This document shows, piece after piece, positions 54,735 through 64,000 of a stretch of 64,000 nt of DNA (position 1 is its first letter; the number at the start of each line of letters is the position of its first letter). Origin of the DNA: Ananas comosus (lineage: Eukaryota > Streptophyta > Magnoliopsida > Poales > Bromeliaceae); assembly GCF_001540865.1 (NCBI RefSeq), contig NC_033631.1, positions 6,752,342 through 6,816,341 of the forward strand. Direction: 5' to 3'. The position numbers were made by a program, and so were the translations under genes. Below the pieces are notes generated by a model. That model saw only the letters and a list, made by a program, of their open reading frames with translations, was not told the DNA's origin and searched no databases.

Positions 54735-57700
54735 TGTAAGGACTGAGACTTTTGACAGTGCTACTAAACTCTCTGTTGACGATGTTTATGTGTGTAATTT
54801 AATTACATAAGCACTCGTCAAGTTTCGGGCGAAAATGAGCTAAAATGGAGAAGATACGCGACTTTTAGTTTTCACTTAAGTGAATAGTAACTCCGGTTTT
54901 CCGGAGAAGCCACGGAGTAGAGTTGGCTTCTGGCGCGTATCGGACTCCGTTCATATCAGTCCAATAGCTCGTTTCGACCGGTTCAGCTGTTTTGGAACCA
55001 ATGGCACTGACGGATTTCAGATCTGATGCACGGTTTTTGAGAAAAAGGAGTTTTATCAAAAAGATGATTTTCGTTCCTTGCCTTTCGTGCATTGTGAAAC
55101 TCCTTGTGTTCCGTGCTTACGACCTGGAGTAGGGTGAAGGTTGTTTTGGGTCCCTACTTGTAGTAGGGAAGTCCATTTCTGATGCGAAATGGGTTTTGTT
55201 GGGTTTACACATTGGTATATGTGTAATTTATGTGTTAATTGGAGAGCGTTGGGTTTTGTCGCGAATCGGCAACAAAATCGATCGAAACAAATTCTAGTTT
55301 CATTGCCTTCGTCGTGCTGAACGCGATGGTGCAATCCGTTCGGAAATCCGATGAACGGATTGCCGGATTTTTGCATAAAATGAAATGTTTTTTTTCGGAG
55401 AGGGGTTCCGATTGTGGCAAATCGGAAACTTCGCGAAAAGTCCCTATTTTATGTACCGAATCGCACGAGGTCGGGCGTTGGAGGTGCGTAGACGCGAGTT
55501 TACTCGTGTGAAGTCTGTTGTAAAAATTTTTCGTTTCGGAGACTTGGTGCAACGAGTGGCCGTGTTTTATATTGTATTCCTAGTTTCATCCATGAGGAAC
55601 CCTAAGACCTCGCAACCGTGCTCCCTACCTTATCCCTAGCTCGACCTCAGCCTTGTCCCGCGCCCCAACTTGCGCGCTCCGCCGCCGCTGATCCTCGTCC
55701 GGGCCGCGAAGAGCACCCCAGCGCTCCTCTCGAGTTTCCTCCGGCCTCAGACTTGCATCTGTTGGCTGCTTGCTCGGGGAAAGCTTGTAGCCCGAGCAGC
55801 ATCACCATCCTCTACAGAATCATCCCCCCCCCCCCCCGCGCCCCGGCGGCCGTCCCTGTCGCACCGAGCGCCGCCGCCTGCCGCCACGGCAAGTTGCGGC
55901 CAGATCTGAGCAGATCTGGCCGAGCTGTGGAACCTCCCTCCCCGATCCGCTGATGCCGCCTTTCTTGGTTGGCCGTGCCGCCGCTCCTGCCCTCCGGAAC
56001 TCCGCACCGATCCTCGCGGCGCCGAGGCCGCGGCCATCGCTCCGCGCGCTCCCTGCGGCCGCCACATCTGGTGCGGGCCGAGGTGGAGCCCTATGGCCTC
56101 GCCGCGTCGCCACCCGGGGGCCCACAGTGGGGCGCATCCACCTCCCTCGACCTCACCGCGACGTACGTCACCGCCCCGACCTCTCCGACTGCCGCTACAG
56201 CCGCCGGAAGTCTTTGAACCCGAGAGCCAATGAGATCGAAGTTGACTCTTCTTCCCCGCGCAACTGCAGCTCCCGCCCCCGCCAGCAGGTGCCCCGACGT
56301 TGGTTGTCTTCCACGACCGGCTCACCCGTCACCGTGGCCACGGGCCGCCCGCCGTCCAGCCACCGGCGCCAATTCCCATATCTCCCCTGCCGTAAGCTTG
56401 TTTCAGCCTTTCGGCGCAGTGTTTGCCTGTTCTACTCAGCTGTTCCTGGTGACATCCTGAGGCTTCCGATGCATCCGTGAGGTAGCACGGTGATCTCAGT
56501 CAGTCCTGACAGCAGTGCTCACTCACTCTAGGTTCACGACCCTCATGGTTTACGTAGATAATGCATGCTTCCTACGTCGCGCTGTTTCACTAATTGCATC
56601 GCCCGTGCGCGTGCCACAGTGGCCGCAGTGCTCCAAAATGGTGAGCCACTGGCTCGATCCGGCACGTGAGACCAGTCCAGCGAAGTCTCGTCTTGGTTGT
56701 TTCGACCGTCGTGTTTGCGTTGTCGACAGCGATAATAAGCAGCAGAAATGTCGCATGAAAAGATGCAGGTTTCAGGTATGTTAAGGAGGCTTGATCGACA
56801 TTTGGTCGTCCGTGAGCTCGCTGTGTTGCAGCAAGTTGTTGAGGATAACCTCTATGGAACTGATTGCTCCAAGGCCGCCGACCCTTGCGAAGATCGATAA
56901 AAAGTGTCATTTCGGTCCGTTTTTTCGGCGAAATCCCCGACAGGAACGCGCGTCGTTCCGGATATCCGACGGCTCCGTGACTTTGCGAGTCCGCTTAGCC
57001 TTGTTGGCTGTCACTTTTGTGCCGTCATTTCGAGAGTTCGGAAATGACGGGTGAGCGACTGGTGGGTTCCGGGTCGAATTAGAACACTTCGAACCCGAAT
57101 CGAAACAGTTATCCGACGATAATTGTTATCGACACGGAGGAGTTTTGCGCTGCCATATGCACGATTATTTTGTTTGTAGGCAGCAGTGACTCGACTCCGA
57201 GTCGGTCAGGTTCCGGGAACAAGTTCGGCTCCCGCAGTCCCCGTGCGTACGGGACTCCGGCTATTACTGGGGGTGTTGGGGGACTCGGTTCGGCGAAACC
57301 GATGCTCCCATGGTTTGCTTGTAGGGTTGGTGTATTTAGTGTATGAAGCTATGTGGTTAGACAATACCCGGATGGACCTCCTTAGTCGCGTTGACGTCCT
57401 ATTTGGGCAGTCCAGGAGAAAGGCGCAACATTTGTAAACAGGTGGGTAACTCTAATCGAAGTCCAGTACATCGGGTGGGCAGCGTCGGTGACATTTCTTC
57501 TATCTCAATTCTTTCTGCTTTATTTAGTCATATTAGATAATTGCAGCTTTTGCATCCCTGTTGTTCTTGTGTATGAGCTCTACTCATATGTTTCTATGCC
57601 TCATGATATCATGGTGTAGAAGTAGAGTACAAGGCCACATCAGTGATTCCAGTGACCCGAGTGGTTCGTCCTCGTACTCGTTTTCGATGACGCTGGTTGG

Positions 57701-59451
57701 TCTACGTTCTTGTATCCGTTCGATGACGCATGAGTCGATATAACCTAAGGGGTGGGATTGTCGGCTAATACGCCGGACGGGATGATCATGATGTTAAGCT
57801 TCAGTCCAGCTGTGTATGTTTGTGACCTAGTCAGTCAGCTTCCTATATGTCCACACGGTCGTCGATACCTTGAGGTCGAGTGTATCCTGAGGGTAAGGAT
57901 TGTCGTCTGGTGCTGCGAACGATATTCTGGACTACTATCAGAATACACTCCTGTGACCTAATCGATCGGGTTTTCTTGCGTAACGTACTTTTAGTTGACA
58001 TCTGGATCAGTACGACATACTATCTTATATACTCTGCTTGGGTTGTTCTTATGTGTAGTAGCTCTGTATAGGCGGTAGAGTAATGCAATTCTAAACTATA
58101 CTTTGTAAGACCTGGTTGTCGGTTCTCCTGTTTGACAATTGGGACACTGTTGGTCGTGTCGTTTACTCTTCCGTACTTTGACCTATCTCGTCGTTTCACG
58201 TTGTTACTTGATGACCTACACGGTCGGTATGCCCAGATGGGGCCAGTAGATTTGTCGGCTGGTCGCCGACATGGTGCTATTGACATATCAGCATCGATCG
58301 CCACCACTCGTTAGCATTTCACGAACACAGCGTCTGATCCACCGCAGGAGTCGTTCTTTTTCCGAAAAAAGTGGTCGTACTCCGACCCGTGAGCCCAGAA
58401 GCCTAGATGTGGTTATTGATGCAGGTGAGTGATTATGGCACGAGCCTGAGGTCTCCGACGCAACATGGCAGGGTTAGATTTGGTATTGTTGATATAATGC
58501 GACCTGGTGTGAATGCAATACTTACAGTCTTGCTTCATAGTCTTCTGCGTACATGTGTTTATCCAGGTTTGCTTTCTATTCCAGTTACATAGCGGTAGTC
58601 CATTATCAGTTTATTCCTTCGCACCCTGTCTGCTATTATAGTCGGATCATCTCTGTATGTACCTGCGTTCTATTTACAAATAGCGGTAGTTAGTTTTCTT
58701 CGCATATCTATATCTCCTTTCGTTGTGATTCGGGTTTTCTATTTCACTACGTATATACTATTTTATGTATCTTCTGTCCGGTGGAGTACTCCTCGCCCTG
58801 TCGGCTTGGTACACTCCTGCGGGAGGAGACATGTTTACATGTTCTCACCTCCCTACCATTTTCAAGGTATTGCAGCGTTGATTTTTGGGACGAGAGTGAG
58901 GTACGTTCGTGAACGGTCGATGAGAGCTTACCGACTTGAGATTATCGGTTTAGTTTTGTATCCACTACTATTCTGTTGTTATAACTTTAGGCTACAGTCT
59001 TTATATGCGGTTCAGTATTTTATACATTAGAATATGTGGAACTTCTCATGAATATAAAAAAGATTTGCTAGATGTGGTAAAATAAAAGGTTTTCTACCCC
59101 TCGTGGTAGCTTTTATAAAAGATAAAAGTTTTCGCGTATGGAACAGTTTTCAAAAGGTTTTTCGTGGACTTTTGTTTAAACATCGAATGTAAAACTACGG
59201 TGTGAATGGTGAATGTATGAATGTATAGCTATCTGTATATTCATTTAGTTGTGGTTGTATACTGTTTGTACTTTTGTACTTGTGCGACGCCGTGCAAATA
59301 CAGGGAAGACTCTGTCCGTGTGAACAGTGGATTCCCTGTATTTGTGGCGGATCTGGCATACTCTGGGGTGAGGTTTTTTTTTAAAAAAAAAAAAAAATTT
59401 AAACGCTTTTCCGCTGTGTTTCAAACTAAAAGGGGACCCCGGGGCGTGACA
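54735..59451 (+). repeat. Solo LTR-3, unusually long (4717 bp)
   Basis: It runs TGTAAGGACTGAG to CCCCGGGGCGTGACA, flanked by CATGT. It has an AT-containing head with the palindrome TGTAATTTAATTACA, a GC-rich section (55620-56400) with a 14-C run, then mixed sequence with repeated GACC..GGTCGG-type units (57800-58230) and an A-run/T-run near 59377-59398. The start and end match the LTR termini of the other families. No complete gene is seen; Pro/Arg-rich open frames in the GC-rich section are not supported. Confidence 0.92.
55824..55837. repeat. C homopolymer, 14 bases
   Basis: Run of C in the GC-rich part of the solo LTR-3; prone to length error. Confidence 0.9.
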
Positions 59452-60469
59452 CATGTCCACATGTCATATTTGTTTTCTAAGTCCACAAAGTTCTTGTCAT
59501 TTATCATGCATACATAGGGTTAATAAATTCTCACTTTCTTACTAGTATTTCACATGTATTTGAACTCACAACATGCAATAAGAAGCTCGCAAGTAACCCT
59601 ACTATGCAATATGCTCAACACATTCATATGCTCAAATATGACACTTTAGACATAAAAGGAATTTCGATGTCCTTGGAATGCACCACCCACCTTATATAGT
59701 TGTAGGGATGCTACGGTTTAATTCTTGAGATTTTTGGGCGCCTACTCGCTCGCCTGCAGCAACACGAAGCCAAATTAGGCTTTTTATACAATATCTTTAT
59801 CTAAACTTTTTCGTTTCGTCGAACTGAGTTTCCCATTGCGTCGAGAACACTCCTAATTAGGTTTCCACAAGATCAATTTGCCTCGAAAACGATCGGAGGC
59901 AAAAGCCCCAAATTTGGTGCCCTAATGTTACCATTTGCTTAAACCTACGTTTTGATCTCTAGAACAAGCAAAGAGAGCTTGTCCAACATCTAAAAGCTCA
60001 TCTAAAACCATCTAAACTATTTCTAGGGCATATAAAGTAAACCCTAGAAATCTACTATTAGAGCACATAGAGGAAACTAGGGTTTCCATGTGTTCTAAGT
60101 CCCAACTAGGTTTCTATACTTGAGAGAAGATCAAAACCTAGTTTTCTAAGGTATAAAACCTAACCCTAGACTCAATCTCACCAAAGGATCTCACTCACTT
60201 TGGCCACAAGCTCACCCAAGTCCACCTTGTAGGAGAGCTCTACACCTTCAATCCCACCAAAATCCACCTCCAAAGCCTTCTATTCCACCTTCTCTTTGCT
60301 CATTTGAGAGATTTCTAGATAGAGAAAGAGGGAAATGAGAGAGGAGGGGTGTATTGGCTGTGGGAGGGAGAGAGAGGAGTGTTGAGGGTATTTATAAGGT
60401 GCTACAATTACCAAAAAACCCTCCACTTATACCTATTTGCAGCAGACCACTTTGGTGCTGCCAGACCAA

Positions 60470-60725
60470 AGTGTACCGGTACAGGGTGTGGGTGTCACCG
60501 GTAACACGATCGTGCAGAGGCAAACCCGAGAGCAGCTTTCTCCGGTTCGTGGCATTTGTACCGGTACAAACCATTTTGTACCAGTACACTTCCAAATTTT
60601 TCCAAACCCGAGAACTCCTGCCTCTCGGTCAGCAATGTTGTACCGGTACAACATCGATGTTGTACCGTTACACTTTACCCAGATTGCAGTTTTGCACCGT
60701 TTCGATTCCATTTCGTACTGGTCGA
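60470..60725. promoter_or_regulatory. GTACCGGTAC palindrome array in U3 of LTR-4
   Basis: ACCGGT cores again, but now flanked by GT..AC (GTACCGGTAC) instead of GG..CC. They lie about 165-410 bp from the LTR 5' end. Start-to-start spacings are 22, 20 and 22 bp. The last pair forms a 24-bp perfect palindrome at 60644-60667 centred on ATCGAT. Confidence 0.8.
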
Positions 60726-60877
60726 TGCTAAAACCTTTCTAACCCTTCTTAAACCCATTTTTAACCCTTCCAACATTGTTGGAAGGGTAATTAAAACTTG
60801 TCCAATTAATCCTTTCGCACACTTTAGTCCAATTGGCTAAAGTTCGATATTTTCTACCGATGTTTCGGTATGTTACA

Positions 60878-60882
60878 TATTT
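60878..60882. repeat. Target-site duplication TATTT, right copy
   Basis: Pairs with 52036-52040. Confidence 0.9.
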
Positions 60883-61407
60883 AGTGGGAAGTTACAATTA
60901 ATTCCTATAGAAAATGCATATATTAGGTCTTTTTTGTTGTTTCCACCTCTTTTATGCAGCTTACTACTGTCATATACCTTTTAGTTTCATCTTCTCAACT
61001 TCTCAAGTGAACACTAGCAAAAAGGAGAAGCATCTCTTTTTCTTCATTTAGAAATCATAATTTTTATTTCTTTTTCTACATCCAATGCATTAAGAACGTT
61101 AACTATTATTGTAGATCTTTTTTCTTATACAATGAGAGAACATAGGCCGCTGATAGTTACTCTACAATTTGTTCAAGCACATTGCCTTGCAAATTAGTGT
61201 GAGCTTTTTTTCCTTTTAAGTTGGGTCAATTGGTATATGATTTTTATGTGATGGTTGTTTATAAAAACAATTGCAATCATTGGTTTCCATGATATGTGGC
61301 TTCTCTTCAACAAAATTGATGGATTTTTCTTGAAATGGTTGATTGATTGATTTTTTTTATCATAGTTTATTTTTTTGAAAGTATTTGTCTACAATGTAAA
61401 CCTTTAT
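60883..61407. other. AT-rich non-TE DNA
   Basis: Continuation of the host segment interrupted by LTR-4: T-rich, TTTATGCAG acceptor-like string near 60955, no open frame of note. Nothing recognised. Confidence 0.4.
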
Positions 61408-62914
61408 CTCAACAATGCCACTCTCTACATTCATGTCCAATGGTCATATTTGTGTTTCTGAAGTCCACAAAAGTTCTTTGTCAAGTTTATCATGCATACA
61501 TAGGGTTAATAAATTCTCACTGTCTTTACTAGTATTTCACATACATTATGAATCTCTATAACATGCAATAAGAAGGCTCGCAAGTACCCTACTATGCTAA
61601 TGATGTCACTACATTTCATATGCTCAAACATAGACATCTTTAGACATAAAAGGAATATTTCTGAGGTCGTTGAATGCACCACCACCTTATATGGTTGTAG
61701 GGATGCTTACAGTTTAATTCTTGGATTTTTGGGCGCCTACTCTCGCCTGCCAGCAACCACCGAAGCCAATTAGGCTTATTTATTACAATATCTTTATCTA
61801 AACTTTTCGTTTTCGGTCGAACCTGAGTTTCCCATGCGTCGGAAGCACCACCTAATTAGGTTTCCACAAGGTCATTTGCCTCCAACGAGTGCGGAGGCTA
61901 AAAGCCCGCAAAATTTGATGCCTCTAATGTTACCATTGCCTTAACACCTAGGTTTTGTGGAATCTTTTAGCAACAAGCAAAAGAGTCTTGTTCAACAATT
62001 AGAAGCTTCATCTAGAATGATCTAAATCATTTCTTAAGGAGATATAAAGCAACCCTAGAAATCTACCCATTAAGAGCACATAGAGGAAACTTAGGGCTTT
62101 CCATGTGTCCTAAGCCCCAACTAGGTTTCTAAATACTTCGAGAGAGATCAACAACCTAAGTTTTATAAGGTATAAAACTAACCCTAGGATGCAATCTCAC
62201 CAAAGGAATCTCACTTCATAGGCCCAAAGTCATCCCAAGTCCACCTTGTAGAGAGCTCTACACCTTCAATCTCACCAAAATCACACCTCCAAAGCCTTCG
62301 TATTGCCCTTCTCTTTGCTCATTAGAGAGTTCTAGAAGATGAGAAAGAGGAAATGAGAGAATAGAGTGTATTGGCTGTGGGAGAAAGATAGATGAGGAGC
62401 GGTATTTATAATGTTGGTGCTACAATTACCAAAAAAGCCTCCACTTATCCCTAATTGCCAGCAGCGACGCATTTGTGTGTGTCAGACCAAAGTGTACCGA
62501 TACAGGGTGTGGGTGTTCCCAGTAACACGCTCGCAGCAGATGCAAACCTTGAGAGCAAGCTTTTTTATCGTTCGTGCATACTTCCTGTACGGTAGCAAGA
62601 CCATTTTGTTACCGGTTACACTTCCAATTTTCCAAACCCGAGAGCTCCTGCCTCTCGTCAACGATCGATGTGCTTGTAACGTTCGCACTTTGTCCAGACT
62701 GCAGTTTTGACACCGTTTTTCGATATCTATTATCGCGTCCGTCGATGCTTAAAACCTTGTCTAACCCTCTCTAAACATTTATTTAACCCTGTCCAACATT
62801 GTTGAAAGGTTAATTGAACTGCTCCAATTAATGCCTTTCGCATCACTTTATCGCAATTGGCTAAAAGTTCGATATTTTCTACCGGATGTTTCGGTATGTT
62901 AATATTTAGTGGGA
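61408..62914 (-). repeat. Partial, indel-rich duplicate of LTR-4 without the LTR-3 insertion
   Basis: It begins CTCAACAATGCCAC, as at 54708, passes straight through the LTR-3 target (ATTCATGTCCA) and then follows 59457-60890 to the LTR end and about 12 bp of flank (TATTTAGTGGGA). Single-base insertions and deletions occur every 10-30 bp, far more often than between other LTR copies here. The palindrome array at 62490-62690 is correspondingly damaged. Confidence 0.85.
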
Positions 62915-64000
62915 CAGTCTACACTAGCATGATCTACACTAACCAACTGTAGTAAAAGTCACAACTGACTCAATCTCACTAGGGACTGTGAACACACCCG
63001 TCCCGCCTGTCGGATCGAACCCGTAACCTACTCCAGGAGTAGCTGGTGGAGAAAACTCTCTAGGGACTGTGAATACACCCATCCCGTCTAATTAGGTGAC
63101 ACCGTAGCTCAAGAGTAACCGGCAGAGAAGACTCTCTAGAGACTGTGAATACACCCGTCTCGTCTACTAGACTACACCGTATCTCAAGAGTAACCAGCGG
63201 AGAAAACTCTCTAAAGACTGTGAATACACCCGTCTCGCCTAATTAGACTACACCGTATCTCAAGAGTAGTCGGTTCCAGAAAAGGTCCAACAGGACGGCT
63301 AAGACTCCGCTCACGTCACAACCTCCCTAAAAGTAGGAAAAAGCGTCACTCACTATCTCACCCGGGCTGCCCAAAACGGACCCACCCTGCCTGTATCTAG
63401 CTGCGCCGTACACCACCCCAAGGGTAGCCGTCCACCGTCAACCCCGACGGCACCCAACAGTCCGGAACAGTCTGAACGCTACTATAAAAATACACTCGGC
63501 ATCTCAGCACGAGCGTAACTGAAAACTAAACTACCTGGAATACTCACTATGAGGATACTGCAACAGTATAAAATAATACAACGGCCCCTAGGGCTAAATC
63601 AGGTAGTTAAGCATATGACGATCATAATCGCGAGTTTTCTCCTAAGTCTCATTCAAGTCCAACATGTATATATATATCCAAAGATAATAACCAAGGCTCC
63701 AATTCAGATCATTAACCATACTAAATCAATGAACCGAGAAATTGAGACACACAAAATAATTCCGCTAATACATGTTGACTATATAGGCACTTAGGAGTAA
63801 GCCGATGATTAACCCACCTCGAGAGCACTTTCCTGGCAGCAAGAAGGTCTCGGATCACAAGTAACACAGCTGGAAACACCTCCAAACCAGCAACAAATCC
63901 CCTCAAAATCTGAACATTACAATTCACCCAAAAAATCCAACAAAACCATCAATTTACCAAAATTTCAGCACTTAAGCTTAATTATCTCAATTCCAATGTC
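62915..64000. other. Unassigned repeat-like DNA at the window edge
   Basis: It starts with a tandem repeat (62981-63290), then GC-moderate sequence with no domain. The minus-strand open frame at 63721-63927 and the plus-strand one at 63549-63794 have no recognisable motif. It may be LTR or leader sequence of another element cut by the window edge. Confidence 0.35.
62981..63290. repeat. Tandem repeat of about 75-81 bp, four units
   Basis: Units start AGGGACTGTGAA or AGAGACTGTGAA at 62981, 63062, 63138 and 63213. Each contains ACACCCGTC, a CGTA.CTCAAGAGTA-like segment and GAGAAAACTCTCT. The spacing shortens from 81 to 75 bp. Confidence 0.85.

Larger units (their letters stand above)
52041..60877 (-). 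repeat. Solo LTR-4 containing two nested insertions
   Basis: It runs TGTCACACCCC to GGTATGTTACA, flanked by TATTT. The ends and overall order resemble LTR-1 (same GCACGTC..CAGACGCCGAA block, same conserved hairpin, same TATCGAACTTTAG near the start), so it is a diverged relative. Its own sequence is split at 52985-54537 (PIF-like element) and 54735-59451 (solo LTR-3). No coding capacity. Confidence 0.92.

Noticed and set aside
55618..56480. Long open frames up to 192 aa in the GC-rich part of LTR-3
   Set aside because: Low-complexity composition, frames open on both strands simultaneously, inside a solo LTR with confirmed ends.
62981..63290. Possible CRISPR-like array
   Set aside because: Units are contiguous degenerate repeats without unique spacers, in a plant nuclear context.

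Overview
The window is repeat-dominated nuclear DNA of a flowering plant. The evidence is Ty3/gypsy chromovirus and Tat-lineage retrotransposons, a spliced plant-type PIF/Harbinger transposon, intron-rich AT stretches and CT/GA leaders with AAACCCTA boxes. The gag/pol style and LTR types suggest a monocot, possibly pineapple-like (Ananas), but that is a guess from memory. I found no intact host protein gene, rRNA, tRNA or CRISPR. There is one 100-N scaffold gap (25983-26082) and one isolated N (41105).

Layout. 1-2643: 3' end of an unassigned LTR element and its LTR (LTR-6). 2744-7127: decayed gag, primer site and 5' LTR of a minus-strand chromovirus (LTR-1). 7128-9475: pieces of a long LTR (LTR-3). 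9476-13403: a PIF/Harbinger DNA transposon with a three-exon transposase and a Myb/SANT-like partner, each carrying one visible lesion. 13404-14958: unexplained AT-rich DNA. 14959-24893: a mosaic of a minus-strand LTR-1 element (3' LTR plus pol) fused to the gag and 5' LTR of an LTR-2 element. 24894-25982: a very noisy gag-protease-RT fragment up to the gap. 26083-36957: a plus-strand gypsy pol and its 3' LTR (LTR-5). Its 3' UTR holds a solo LTR-1 (target duplication AGTTT), which itself holds a solo LTR-2 (target duplication CAAAC).

36958-39537, 51924-52035 and 60883-61407 are AT-rich non-TE DNA, possibly introns of one host locus. That locus was split by a complete 12.4-kb Tat-lineage element (39543-51918, target duplication ATACT, twin 759-bp LTRs) and by a solo LTR-4 (52041-60877, target duplication TATTT). 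The Tat element carries gag, protease, RT, two RNase H domains and integrase on the minus strand. Between pol and its 3' LTR it carries an antisense multi-exon gene with a plant mobile domain. The LTR-4 copy contains a 1.55-kb non-autonomous PIF-like element (target duplication TAA) and a 4.7-kb solo LTR-3 (target duplication CATGT).

61408-62914 is a second, indel-riddled copy of the end of LTR-4. It shows the LTR-3 insertion site still empty. 62915-64000 holds a short tandem repeat of about 75-81 bp and unassigned DNA.

The most unusual signal is non-coding. Several LTR families carry an array of ACCGGT-centred palindromes about 150-420 bp from the LTR 5' end. The palindromes are usually paired 19-22 bp apart. 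Their flanks change symmetrically between families (GGACCGGTCC versus GTACCGGTAC).
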